Part shown: positions 1-8,902 of the stretch, one piece after another
Layout: every line of letters starts with the position of its first letter
Position numbering within the stretch: position 1 is the stretch's first letter
Assembly: GCF_029223285.1 (NCBI RefSeq)
Contig: NZ_JARHUJ010000002.1
Location: 1-64,000, forward strand
Origin: Paraflavitalea sp. CAU 1676
GTDB taxonomy: Bacteria > Bacteroidota > Bacteroidia > Chitinophagales > Chitinophagaceae
Direction: 5' to 3'
Length of the DNA: 64,000 bases
Position numbers and translations under genes: made by a program
The notes under the pieces: generated by a model
Seen by the model: the letters and a program-made list of their open reading frames with translations, nothing else
The model's database searches: none
Told to the model about the DNA's origin: nothing

Positions 1-27
1 ACCGTGATCTTCAAACTGCTGTCATAA
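1..27 (+). CDS. possible 3' end of an upstream CDS
   Basis: Frame 1 is open from the first base and reads TVIFKLLS followed by TAA at 25-27. It could be the last eight codons of a gene that begins outside the window. Nothing about its function can be said, and eight codons are not proof of coding. Confidence 0.3.
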   Translation, partial: TVIFKLLS

Positions 28-533
28 ATCGAATCCCGGCCTTCTTTCTTTAGATTCATACTTGGGTAAATTTAAGTTACAGACTTACTACCCAAAACTG
101 TAAAGCGATTTCAGGACGTGACATATCGTGGTACGGCAAAGGAGCGAGTCAGTCCCCCGTAAATCCCTGATGAAAGTGGCCCCCGCACGTTCGTTCCCTC
201 GACTATACAGGATTACCGGATTAAGTTATTGATTGCCCCGCATTTCGATGCGGGGCTTCTTTTTGGGAGGCAGTGCAATGCTGCTCGGATGGTGCTAAAC
301 GTTTATATGTTGGGGAAAGTTAACAGAAATGGCTATATGTAATCGCTGAAAACCTTGCATTGTCATAAATATACCTGGTAATGACTACGTTATCTCGCCA
401 AATTTTTGTAATCTCGAACGCTGCGTTGAATGGACGATTTTCCTGCGAAAATTGGTGTGGTGCAGCCGGGCTTGGTCACGGCCTGTGACTGAGGTGGCGA
501 AGCTGGCGAATGCGGCAAAGTTAATTTATAAAT
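28..533. other. gene-poor stretch of about 500 bp
   Basis: I see no credible gene here. It holds a hairpin with TTGGGTA and TACCCAA arms near 63-106, a strong terminator at 235-264, and AT-rich sequence before the first secreted-protein gene at 534. A short open frame at 452-661 overlaps that gene and has no protein-like composition. Confidence 0.5.
235..264 (+). terminator. rho-independent terminator
   Basis: A perfect 8-bp stem GCCCCGCA/TGCGGGGC closes a 6-nt loop (TTTCGA) and is followed by TTCTTTTT. The U-tract is on the plus strand, so it ends a transcript entering from the left edge of the window. Confidence 0.8.
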
Positions 534-1091
534 ATGCGTTCTACTGCAAGGTATATGTTCGTTGTGTTTTTGACCATGATCTCGTATGCTGTATCAGGTC
601 AGAAAACGGAAAATGGAACATTTATAATGGTCGAAACCGATTCTTTTGGCAGCAGGATTGAAGAAACTATTAAGATCTATCAAGAGTCGATTTGGTTTGA
701 ACGAAAGAAGTTTGGCAACAGTGTTCTTCCTGGCGAAAAGTTCACCAACTGGTCGGGAGATGTTATGTATAGCAGGAAGCGGAAGGGGAATGTAGATGGG
801 CCATCCTATTTTGGCTGGTTAATGGTGATGAGTTGTGATACATGTCCGGCGTTTTGGAAACATACGCTAAAATCAAAAGATAGTTTAAAAGCCGAAACTC
901 ATGAATGGGTGACTGGCGATACAGATACATTAATTAATAATGGAGATACAACTTATATGACTCCAACGTTTGTGAGTGTTGACGATCCCACTGATTTGGA
1001 CAGGGTGAGGGCGCTTACTTTTACATTTACATCGGCAGGTGATATTCTAATGGACGGAAAGCTGTATAGGCGGAAAAAGAAAAAACGCTAG
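534..1091 (+). CDS. secreted protein of unknown function
   Basis: This 185-residue protein has a signal peptide: positive MRSTAR, a hydrophobic core to about residue 20, then an SGQ cleavage region. The mature part is polar, with a CDTC pair near residue 100 that could be redox-active or metal-binding, and a very basic C-terminus (RRKKKKR). I recognise no family. It is the first of a run of co-directional secreted or membrane proteins (534-3593) and may be co-transcribed with the next gene 53 bp downstream. An ATG start opens directly into the signal peptide and no Shine-Dalgarno is visible. Coding is supported by composition and the signal peptide only. Confidence 0.7.
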   Translation: MRSTARYMFVVFLTMISYAVSGQKTENGTFIMVETDSFGSRIEETIKIYQESIWFERKKFGNSVLPGEKFTNWSGDVMYSRKRKGNVDGPSYFGWLMVMSCDTCPAFWKHTLKSKDSLKAETHEWVTGDTDTLINNGDTTYMTPTFVSVDDPTDLDRVRALTFTFTSAGDILMDGKLYRRKKKKR

Positions 1092-1144
1092 AGAATAAGT
1101 GGACATCAGGGCCTTTGGTTGTTCACTGTCAATGTAATTAGCTT

Positions 1145-2173
1145 ATGAAAATGAACAAACTTTTTATACTTATGGGATTGATGGGTAGCCTGCCCGATGA
1201 CGCCAGCGGGCAACAAGCCCAGCGGAACGATAATTCTTATCCCCAGGCGGTTATATCGAGGATGAGAATCCTGGAAGGTCGCTACGTCAACTCAATCATT
1301 AATAACGGTGGTATCTATTCCCTGATTGATCTGCCTGTTTATGAAGACGGCGTGGTAAACTGTTGGGATAAAGTCGATTTGGAGGAGTTGAAAGCAAAGA
1401 TTTCAAAAGGCTGGCTTTCGCCCACTGCGCCGGATAAAGGAAAGATCAGCTGCATCCACCTGGCAGGTTGGGAAATTGCGCGTTCGAAGTGGTATTATAC
1501 CAAAGAAAACTATCACGACTTTATTGTATCTGTCGTTAAGACTATGAACCCCACACTTTCCAACTTATACTACTCCAATGGAATTACAGCGAAGGTGATC
1601 GGCAATGTTAATTATTCTACTTTGTCGTATTCCGGTGAACAGCTCATTAGAAAGGACAGCGAAAAGAATATTTCATTCAAGGATTACAAAGGGAAAAGGG
1701 AGCATTATCTATACAAGAAGTCGGACGGCGTATATTGGCTAGCTAATTTCAATGTTTACGCCGATGGCAGTGTTTTAATTGATGGCATAGATAAGTCTAT
1801 TAAAATTGACAAGGTACAAGAACTGGAGCCTTTGATCCAGCATGGCATCATTGCCACCAAGGTTCCTGATAATTCGACCATCATTATCAAGGATCTGGGA
1901 GAATTTGTGGTCGCAAAAACTTTGTACTCCGCTGATGTGAAAGACAAGTTCGTAGAAATAGGCGACATCGTCAGCTCACTGAATGGCAGGCCGACAACTT
2001 CTGGTGATTGTGTAAACGCCTTTAATGAATACAATAAGCAACCCACCAAGGAGAATAAAGCCAAATTGAAAGTGGCCTATGAGAGGATTCCCAAACACCT
2101 GAGGGTTTATGTTCTCGGCGATATGGATGCGAAGGACTGGCCCATCAGGAAGGTCATTTATGAAAATGAATAA
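1145..2173 (+). CDS. secreted protein of unknown function
   Basis: A 342-residue protein starting MKMNKLFILMGLMG, with a short hydrophobic core and an ASGQ cleavage site near residue 23. The mature part alternates short beta-strand-like segments (GVYWLANFNVYADGSVLIDG) with polar linkers and contains only a few cysteines. I see no catalytic motif and recognise no family. The gene follows the 185-residue secreted protein by 53 bp and precedes another secreted protein by about 94 bp, suggesting one lineage-specific locus. Reading frames on the opposite strand are shadows. Confidence 0.7.
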   Translation: MKMNKLFILMGLMGSLPDDASGQQAQRNDNSYPQAVISRMRILEGRYVNSIINNGGIYSLIDLPVYEDGVVNCWDKVDLEELKAKISKGWLSPTAPDKGKISCIHLAGWEIARSKWYYTKENYHDFIVSVVKTMNPTLSNLYYSNGITAKVIGNVNYSTLSYSGEQLIRKDSEKNISFKDYKGKREHYLYKKSDGVYWLANFNVYADGSVLIDGIDKSIKIDKVQELEPLIQHGIIATKVPDNSTIIIKDLGEFVVAKTLYSADVKDKFVEIGDIVSSLNGRPTTSGDCVNAFNEYNKQPTKENKAKLKVAYERIPKHLRVYVLGDMDAKDWPIRKVIYENE

Positions 2174-2267
2174 GCGCTTTGCTGCCCGGTGATTTGGCGA
2201 AGTGGTAATCGACCATTTTAGATAAATATAGTAACAGTCCGTTTGAATATTTAATAAGGTGCCTGAT

Positions 2268-3059
2268 ATGAAAAGATTCTTTGTACGTGCGATTGTCTCG
2301 ACAGTAATTTGCATTTGGTCGGCAACAGCATTGGGACAGCCACAGTTCGATATACAATCGTTTAATCAAAAGTTTGAGACGGCTCAATGGTTGTATCAGT
2401 ATGATATTATTGCCTGGTGGACTTCAGATAGTATTCTTGCTGCCCCAAAAGAAGAACAAAGCAAGCTGGGTGGCGAATGGTTTTGCTTTCAGGAGAAGGA
2501 TATCTGGCATGCTGCCTACGGAAAGTATGTCAATGATCAGTTTGAGCAGGTGTTTCATTATACGGTAGACACTGCTTCGAAAGTCAGGAGGGTCTATAAT
2601 CCCATAGATACATTTCTTGCTAATTCCTACTCCCGGGCGTTGAGGAATGCCAACAGGCAAATCAAACCGCTGAAAGATACTGTCAATGTCAGGTTCAATC
2701 AGTTCATCAAGCGCAACGACGATCAGACGCTGTCTATTTGGCTGTTGCCCGCATTCTCTCAAAGCGGCGTTGCGGTTTATGGAGGCGAATTTTACTATAA
2801 GTTTGATCCAAGCGGGCAAGTAATGCTCGATAAGACAGAATACTTTCAAGGCCAATTCAAAGGTTTTAAAGCCGATAACCCCAGAGAGATCTGGCTCAAT
2901 TATCGCGACGTTGAGAAGCCTACGCTGGGGGCCATTTTCTTCGTGTGGTATTACAAGAAATATTTTACCAGGATCACGATCGACAATAAGCCTTCTAATA
3001 GTACTGTTCTTTTTGAACCGGATAAAGGCTACTATTGGATACATGTGGTAAAGGATTAA
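2268..3059 (+). CDS. secreted protein of unknown function
   Basis: About 263 residues beginning MKRFFVRAIVSTVICIW with an ALGQ signal-peptidase-I site. I chose the ATG at 2268 over a GTG at 2259 because it gives a compact lysine/arginine n-region. The mature protein is rich in aromatic residues (KDIWHAAYGKYVNDQFEQVF; the C-terminus ends KGYYWIHVVKD) and looks like a soluble beta-rich periplasmic or surface protein. No known domain is recognisable. It lies third in the tandem group of secreted proteins and is followed after 55 bp by a small membrane protein. Confidence 0.7.
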   Translation: MKRFFVRAIVSTVICIWSATALGQPQFDIQSFNQKFETAQWLYQYDIIAWWTSDSILAAPKEEQSKLGGEWFCFQEKDIWHAAYGKYVNDQFEQVFHYTVDTASKVRRVYNPIDTFLANSYSRALRNANRQIKPLKDTVNVRFNQFIKRNDDQTLSIWLLPAFSQSGVAVYGGEFYYKFDPSGQVMLDKTEYFQGQFKGFKADNPREIWLNYRDVEKPTLGAIFFVWYYKKYFTRITIDNKPSNSTVLFEPDKGYYWIHVVKD

Positions 3060-3114
3060 TAGAAGCTGGTTTAGTGAGCCTATTTGAAATCGCCACGTAT
3101 GTGTATTTATTTGT

Positions 3115-3593
3115 ATGAAGGAATATGATCTTAGTACAAGCGAAGAAATTGCAAGGGTAGCAGGACGAAAGTCTGACTATGAGCTCATTCGTGAATTTGT
3201 TATGTGGGATTCCAGGGAAAATGAAGCAGCATTACAGGTAATCGTGTTGGAAGTTTATAGAAGGCGAGGAAGGCTTACCTTCCTTATATTTTCCCTTCTT
3301 GCCTTCCTGACCAATTTTATTGTGATGCCTGCAGCACTCATAGCGATGAGTGACCGGTTGTTTTATTTTGAAGATACGCCGAAGGATATAAAAAGGATAA
3401 ATCTGGTCGGATTTGTTGTGGTTGGATTAGGTCCTCTCTTTTTTTTGGAATAACCCAACTTTTTTCAGCGGATGGTCGAAGGGGTTTATTTATAATATGG
3501 AAAATATGGTTAGTGTTGGTGTTTTGTTTTGGTGTAGGCAAGACCATTTTTGACCTGAAAAGATTTGTTCGTTTACGCGATTGGGCGCGATGA
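3115..3593 (+). pseudogene. small membrane protein, interrupted by a T8 frameshift
   Basis: The open frame 3115-3453 encodes 112 residues with two hydrophobic segments and stops just after GLGPLFFLE. A run of eight T lies at 3439-3446. Adding one T joins the frame to a second open stretch that runs without stops to TGA at 3591-3593, adding two further hydrophobic segments (one reads IWKIWLVLVFCFGVG) and a basic tail (LKRFVRLRDWAR). The restored product would be about 159 residues with four membrane segments. It may be a sequencing error in a homopolymer, a phase-variable switch or a true pseudogene; the sequence alone cannot decide. Family unknown. Confidence 0.6.
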
Positions 3594-3712
3594 TCTCAAT
3601 AAGTTGCCATTGAAGCATTGGGACAGGATGTAAATGCGGCTTGTCAATATGGAAAATCAGGATACCTGCAAGGGTTTGGCCGTTAATGTAAGGTAGACTT
3701 TATGAAATATAA

Positions 3713-3746
3713 AAGCCCCGTTATCACCAGGTAACGGGGCTTCTTA
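3713..3746. terminator. bidirectional terminator
   Basis: An 11-bp stem AAGCCCCGTTA/TAACGGGGCTT closes an 8-nt loop between two convergent genes. It is flanked by A-rich sequence on the left and TTCTTATTT on the right, so it can serve both strands. Confidence 0.8.
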
Positions 3747-3783
3747 TTTACGCGAATGCCGCGCGATTATTTCCTTAAGTTGT

Positions 3784-4641
3784 CTATTGCTTCGGTACCG
3801 AATTGCTGCCGATCACCGTCCAGTCGTTGTTGCCATGCCCCTTGGCGATCCAGCTATCCATTTCGGCCGCGATGGCTGGTAATATGGCAAGATGAACGCC
3901 TGCCTTGTCGGCTTCGTTGATGAACAGTTGGGTGTCTTTGCGCGCCATACTGAGCTCCCAGGATGGCTGGTCGTGATTGCCGGATGCCATCCGCTTGAGG
4001 CGTGCGGGTAACATCGCCCCGGGGTTCCACATATCGAACAGGCCCGCTACATCGCTCACGGCAAGGTCCATGGATTTTGCCAGGGCAAGGGTTTCGGAAA
4101 GGCCCACAGTAAGCGTGACCAGGAAACAATTGCCCATCAGTTTAACCGCTGCCGCTTTGCCTTCCCGGTCGCCCAGGTTGAGCAACTTGCCGGTCAGCGC
4201 TGAAAGGGTGGGGGTGAATTGCTCCACCACCGACTGATCGCCCGACACCAGCATGTAGCCGGTGCTTTCGAGGGCATTGATGGGCCCCATGAACACTGGT
4301 GCATGCAGGTAGGTGAATCCTTTCGCTTTCCAGTCTTTGGTGCGTTGAACCGCCCCTTCCACGGAGGTGGTGGTATGATCGATCAGGGTGGCACCTGGTT
4401 TCAAACCGGCTGCCGCTTGCGCCAGTACTTCTTCTATGGAGGCATCGTCCTTTAAGGTGATGTGTACGATGTCTGCTCCCTTCACGGCGTCGGCCACTGC
4501 TGCAAATGCTTTTGCTCCGTCTGCTTCGAGGGCGGTCGCTTTCGATGCCGTTCTGTTCCAAACCTGTACCTGTTCGCCTTTCTTTATTAATGCCTTCACG
4601 AAATTGGACCCCAGAAGGCCCATACCTATAAATGCCCGCAT
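3784..4641 (-). CDS. NAD(P)-dependent oxidoreductase, 3-hydroxyisobutyrate dehydrogenase-like
   Basis: A 285-residue member of the beta-hydroxyacid dehydrogenase family. The Rossmann motif GMGLLG is at residues 6-11, followed by VQVWNRT, where the arginine would favour NADP(H). The substrate-loop aspartate is in LIDHTTTS (about D88), and the family catalytic lysine sits in AVKLMGN (about K167, with N171). I used the ATG at 4641 rather than an upstream extension to 4740, because the Rossmann strand begins at residue 2 and the extension is not protein-like. The family reduces or oxidises short beta-hydroxyacids or semialdehydes; the substrate here is not predictable. It is single, convergent with the upstream locus, and shares the terminator at 3713-3746. 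Confidence 0.85.
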   Translation of the reverse strand: MRAFIGMGLLGSNFVKALIKKGEQVQVWNRTASKATALEADGAKAFAAVADAVKGADIVHITLKDDASIEEVLAQAAAGLKPGATLIDHTTTSVEGAVQRTKDWKAKGFTYLHAPVFMGPINALESTGYMLVSGDQSVVEQFTPTLSALTGKLLNLGDREGKAAAVKLMGNCFLVTLTVGLSETLALAKSMDLAVSDVAGLFDMWNPGAMLPARLKRMASGNHDQPSWELSMARKDTQLFINEADKAGVHLAILPAIAAEMDSWIAKGHGNNDWTVIGSNSVPKQ

Positions 4642-4895
4642 AATAGATTGTTTTGATAAAGATATTGAATTAATGGTGTAGCATTTGCTGATAGCAGGAG
4701 GTGGTACTTTCCGATATCTGTGCATCTTCTTTTTGATCATCTTAAGGATTTCCCCTACTTTAGAATATCGCTATTCGACCTGCTCACTGTTTCATCCCCT
4801 TGCCTGATAACCCATTACATCATTTAACAAAACGGGCCTGTCTCTTTGAAGTGCAGGCCAACGATCCCTTTCTATTCATCCAAAACTCCATTACT

Positions 4896-5231
4896 ATGGG
4901 TAAGTTCGTTATTTCTACCAGGTCCGATGGCGAATTTCAGTTTGTACTGAAAGCCGGTAACGGTGAAGTCATTCTCACCAGCCAGGGCTACAGCTCCAAG
5001 GCCAATTGCACCAACGGGATTGAGTCCGTGCGTAAGAATTCGCAGGACGACAAATCATATGAGAGAAATACTTCCTCGAATGGTAAATGGTATTTCAACC
5101 TGAAGGCCACCAACGGCCAGGTGATCGGCACCAGCCAAATGTATGAGAGCGCTTCCGGTCTCGATAATGGTATCGACTCCGTAAGGTCCAATGCGCCTGA
5201 TGCTGTCGTTGAAGAACTGACAGCCGCTTAG
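4896..5231 (+). CDS. YegP-family (DUF1508) two-repeat protein
   Basis: A 111-residue protein made of two DUF1508 repeats. The first is GKFVIS..FQFVLKAGNGEVILTSQGY and the second is GKWYFNLKATNGQVIGTSQMY; each is followed by a short helix containing NGI(E/D)SVR. The start at 4896 (MGKFVIS) matches the usual family start; a TTG at 4800 would add an unrelated 32-residue leader. Family members are small cytosolic proteins of poorly known role. It is monocistronic, with about 280 bp before the next gene. Confidence 0.85.
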   Translation: MGKFVISTRSDGEFQFVLKAGNGEVILTSQGYSSKANCTNGIESVRKNSQDDKSYERNTSSNGKWYFNLKATNGQVIGTSQMYESASGLDNGIDSVRSNAPDAVVEELTAA

Positions 5232-5514
5232 TATTCACTACCAGTCGCTTTCGATCGGGTCCTGTTGCCTCGGAGGCAGTGGCCCGGTCGTTTGCTGTCA
5301 TGCTCCCTTTCCCCGTAGTTTTTCCTTCGACTTACTCCTCGTTCACCGGTTGCCCTCCGGAGCTTCCGCTTCGATCCGCTTCCCTTTCTGCTGTCCATCA
5401 CGGTTAATAGCCCTGTCATTTCCGGATGCTATTGGTGGTTGCGCCGCTGCGCATCGTCCGGTATCTATCCAGTTCATTCAGCTATTCCCAAACGATTAAC
5501 CTAAATATTCCGCT

Positions 5515-7212
5515 ATGTGGTTTGTTCATGTATTCCGGCAGTATCCCGAACTGGCTGTTTTTCTAACCATCGCACTTGGCTTCTTCATCGGTCCCCTCAA
5601 ACTTGGTAAATTCTCCCTGGGCACAGTAACCGCCGTTCTACTCATGGGTGTGTTGATTGGTCAAATGGATATCCAGATATCTCCCAACGTAAAGTCTGTT
5701 TTCTTCCTCATGTTCCTTTTCGCGGTAGGCTATAGTGTAGGCCCGCAATTCTTCCGCGGTCTTAAAAAAGACGGCATTCCTCAAATGATATTCGCCGCAG
5801 TGGTTTGTGTGCTGTGTCTCGTATTTCCGTGGCTATGCGCCAAATTCATCGGCTACAACGCCGGGCAGGCGGCCGGGTTGCTGGCAGGCGCCCAGACCAT
5901 CTCTGCCGTGATCGGCGTGGCCAGCGATACCATCAACCAATTGAACATCGATGCTGCAGCGAAAACGTCTATGATCAATGCCATTCCGGTTTGTTATGCA
6001 GTGACCTACCTGTTTGGTACGGCCGGGTCGGCCTGGTTCCTGGCCAGTGTAGGGCCCAGGTTCCTGGGAGGACTTGAAAAAGTAAAACAACAAAGCAAGG
6101 AGCTGGAAGCGAAGATGGGTAGTGGCGGCGAGTTTGACGACCCCGGTATGGTAGCTGCCAACCCCATCATTTCGTTCCGGGCCTACCGCATCACCAATGA
6201 CTGGTTTGCCAATGGCAGAACGGTTCAGGAACTGGAGGATTATTTATCGCAACAGCAGCTTCGCCTTTTCGTAGAGCGCATACGCCAGAATGGCAAGATC
6301 GTTGAGCCTGATTCCGCTGTGAAAGTGTATCCGAAAAATGATATCGTACTCAGTGGCCGCCGGGAAAACCTGGTGGGCGAAAGCAACCTCATTGGTCCTG
6401 AGATCAATGATATGGAGCTGCTGCATTTTCCCGCCGAAGTATTGAATGTGCTCATCAGTAAAAAAGAGATAAGCGGTCTAACCGTAAGAGCGATCCGCCA
6501 GCAGTCCTACATGCATGGTGTGTTTATCCGCGATATCCGGAAAGCGGATATCTCCATTCCGGTGTTGCCGGATACCAGCGTTGACCGGGGCGATGTGCTG
6601 CAGCTGGTAGGTACCAAAAAAGACGTTGAAACGGCAGCAGCCAGTCTGGGATATCCCGACCGCGCTACCAATAAAACCGATATGTTGTTCGTAGGCCTGG
6701 GCATCGTGATCGGTGGTTTGATAGGTGCCCTTACTTTCCATGTAGGTGGCGTGCCGCTGAGCCTGAGCACCAGTGGCGGTGCTCTCATTGCCGGACTTTT
6801 CTTCGGCTGGCTGCGTTCTCAGCATCCCACATTTGGCCGCATTCCCGAACCGGCTTTGTGGGTAATGAATAATGTTGGTCTCAATATGTTCATCGCTGTC
6901 GTAGGTATATCTGCAGGCCCCAGTTTCGTGCAAGGCTTTAAAGAAGTAGGCCTGGGATTATTTGTGGCAGGCGCTATCGCCACGACGGGTCCCTTACTGG
7001 GCGGTTTATTGATAGGCCGTTATATTTTCAAGTTCCATCCGGCACTCACCCTGGGTTGTACGGCAGGCGCCCGTACTACTACGGCTGCCCTGGGTGCCAT
7101 CCAGGATGCCATCGGCAGCAAGACACCGGCTTTAGGTTATACGGTTACCTACGCTGTAGGCAATACGCTGCTTATCATCTGGGGCGTCGTGATCGTATTG
7201 CTCACGAAATAG
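5515..7212 (+). CDS. aspT: aspartate:alanine antiporter, AspT family
   Basis: A 565-residue inner-membrane exchanger of the AAE family. Order: an N-terminal membrane half (about residues 10-190), a cytosolic region with two TrkA-C/RCK-like units (about 215-385, with [13 protein letters not shown] and [14 protein letters not shown]), and a C-terminal membrane half (about 395-565) with the repeated [17 protein letters not shown] hairpin. Known AspT proteins swap external aspartate for internal alanine, which with the decarboxylase generates proton-motive force. The decarboxylase gene follows after 37 bp, which makes this assignment strong. No Shine-Dalgarno precedes the ATG. Confidence 0.9.
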   Translation: MWFVHVFRQYPELAVFLTIALGFFIGPLKLGKFSLGTVTAVLLMGVLIGQMDIQISPNVKSVFFLMFLFAVGYSVGPQFFRGLKKDGIPQMIFAAVVCVLCLVFPWLCAKFIGYNAGQAAGLLAGAQTISAVIGVASDTINQLNIDAAAKTSMINAIPVCYAVTYLFGTAGSAWFLASVGPRFLGGLEKVKQQSKELEAKMGSGGEFDDPGMVAANPIISFRAYRITNDWFANGRTVQELEDYLSQQQLRLFVERIRQNGKIVEPDSAVKVYPKNDIVLSGRRENLVGESNLIGPEINDMELLHFPAEVLNVLISKKEISGLTVRAIRQQSYMHGVFIRDIRKADISIPVLPDTSVDRGDVLQLVGTKKDVETAAASLGYPDRATNKTDMLFVGLGIVIGGLIGALTFHVGGVPLSLSTSGGALIAGLFFGWLRSQHPTFGRIPEPALWVMNNVGLNMFIAVVGISAGPSFVQGFKEVGLGLFVAGAIATTGPLLGGLLIGRYIFKFHPALTLGCTAGARTTTAALGAIQDAIGSKTPALGYTVTYAVGNTLLIIWGVVIVLLTK

Positions 7213-7249
7213 CTTATTCCCCCTTTAAACGCACTTTAAATCTTTATCA

Positions 7250-8902
7250 ATGGCAAAACTTACTAAAATACGCACCACCCGCGCTCAGGAAAAAGAACTG
7301 TTGCAACTGAGCCCTTTTGAGTTGAAAAATACGTTGATCAGCCTGGCGCAGGAAGAAACACAGAAGAACGCTACGACGATGCTCAATGCCGGTCGAGGTA
7401 ATCCCAACTGGATCGCTACTACGCCGCGGGAGGCTTTCTTTACTCTGGGATTGTTTGGCCTGGAAGAATGCAAGCGTGTCGATAACCAGCCTGGTGGCCT
7501 GGCCGGTATCCCGGAAAAGAAGGGGATAGCGCAGCGGTTTTTGAAGTTCCTTTCGACCAACAAGAAAGCCCCCGGTATCGAATTGCTGGCGGCCACTTAT
7601 AAGTATGGCATTAAAGAACATGGGTTCGATCCGGATAGCTGGGTGCACGAATTGGCAGAAGGCATTATCGGTGATCAGTATCCGGTGCCCGACAGGATGC
7701 TGCGTTACCCCGAGTTTATCGTGCACGATTACCTCGTGCAGGAGATGTGCGATAACAAGGCGCCCAAAAAGAAATACAAACTCTTTGCCGTTGAAGGCGG
7801 TACGGCTGCCATGTGCTACATCTTCGACAGCCTCATGCAAAATTACCTGGTGAAGAAGATGGATTCCATAGCATTGATGGTACCCACGTTCACGCCTTAT
7901 ATTGAGATTCCCGAACTGGAACGCTATGAGTTCAATGTAGTCAAGATCAACGCTTCGGCTATGAACCGCGAAGGGCGGCATACCTGGCAGTATCCCGATA
8001 GTGAGCTCGACAAATTGAAAGACCCGGCCATCAAGATCCTTTTCGTGGTGAATCCGAGCAATCCGCCGTCGGCGGCCATTCATCCCAACAGTCTTAAACG
8101 CATTGTGCAGATCGTGAAGGACCATAATCCGAATCTGGTGATTGTGACCGATGATGTATATGGCACTTTTGTGCCCGGCTTCCGTTCGCTGATGTCGGTG
8201 ATCCCTCAAAATACGATCGGCGTTTATTCGTTCTCCAAATACTTTGGTTGTACCGGCTGGCGCCTGGGCGTTATTGCGGTGAACGAGGATAATATCTTCG
8301 ATACATTTATCGCCAACCTGCCCCTCAAGCAGAAACAGGCTTTACGTGAACGCTACGGTACCATCACCCTCGATCCCGATGAGTTGTTGTTCATCGACCG
8401 CATGGTGGCCGACAGCCGCCAGGTGGCGCTCAACCATACGGCCGGCCTGTCGCTTCCTCAACAAATACAAATGATGCTGTTTGCGGCCTTCGTTTTGCTC
8501 GATAAACGTAACAAGTACAAAAAACTTACACAAGACCTCGTACAGAAGCGACTAAAGCTGCTGTGGAAGGAATTACAGATACCATTGGTGGCCGATCCGA
8601 TGAACGCGGGCTATTATACCGAAATAGATATCCTCGTATGGGGCCGTAAGGTATACAGCGACGATTTCAACGAATGGTTGAAGAATAATTTTGAACCGGT
8701 GGATATCCTGTTCAGACTGGCAGAAAAGGCTGGTGTGGTATTGCTGAATGGCGGCGGCTTTGAAGGGCCCGATTGGTCGGTGCGGGTGTCACTGGCCAAC
8801 TTGCCTACCGACATGTACAAGACGATTGGCCAAAGTATTACTGCCATTATGAAAGAATATGCGGCTGCCTGGAAGGCGGGAGAGGGGAGGACTTCCTTAT
8901 GA
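7250..8902 (+). CDS. asdA: aspartate 4-decarboxylase (bifunctional aspartate aminotransferase)
   Basis: A 550-residue PLP enzyme of fold type I. The PLP lysine is in YSFSKYFGCTGWRLG (K330); other hallmarks are VVNPSNPPS (residues 267-275) and VTDDVYGTF (299-307). Length and the long N-terminal arm (LNAGRGNPNW) match L-aspartate beta-decarboxylases rather than the approximately 400-residue aminotransferases. It converts L-aspartate to L-alanine and CO2 in the cytosol; the proton consumed, together with electrogenic Asp/Ala exchange by the neighbouring AspT, can energise the membrane. Its stop codon overlaps the start of the porin gene (ATGA), so the three genes look like one translationally coupled operon. 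Confidence 0.92.
   Translation: MAKLTKIRTTRAQEKELLQLSPFELKNTLISLAQEETQKNATTMLNAGRGNPNWIATTPREAFFTLGLFGLEECKRVDNQPGGLAGIPEKKGIAQRFLKFLSTNKKAPGIELLAATYKYGIKEHGFDPDSWVHELAEGIIGDQYPVPDRMLRYPEFIVHDYLVQEMCDNKAPKKKYKLFAVEGGTAAMCYIFDSLMQNYLVKKMDSIALMVPTFTPYIEIPELERYEFNVVKINASAMNREGRHTWQYPDSELDKLKDPAIKILFVVNPSNPPSAAIHPNSLKRIVQIVKDHNPNLVIVTDDVYGTFVPGFRSLMSVIPQNTIGVYSFSKYFGCTGWRLGVIAVNEDNIFDTFIANLPLKQKQALRERYGTITLDPDELLFIDRMVADSRQVALNHTAGLSLPQQIQMMLFAAFVLLDKRNKYKKLTQDLVQKRLKLLWKELQIPLVADPMNAGYYTEIDILVWGRKVYSDDFNEWLKNNFEPVDILFRLAEKAGVVLLNGGGFEGPDWSVRVSLANLPTDMYKTIGQSITAIMKEYAAAWKAGEGRTSL

Noticed and set aside
15-45. AATCGAATCCCGGCC, which resembles the T-arm of a tRNA 3' end
   Set aside because: No TTC before CGA, no acceptor or anticodon arm can be folded within the available sequence.
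7247-8209. A 320-codon frame antisense to asdA
   Set aside because: The sense strand encodes a recognisable PLP enzyme; the antisense is not protein-like (rich in H, R, Q and low-complexity).
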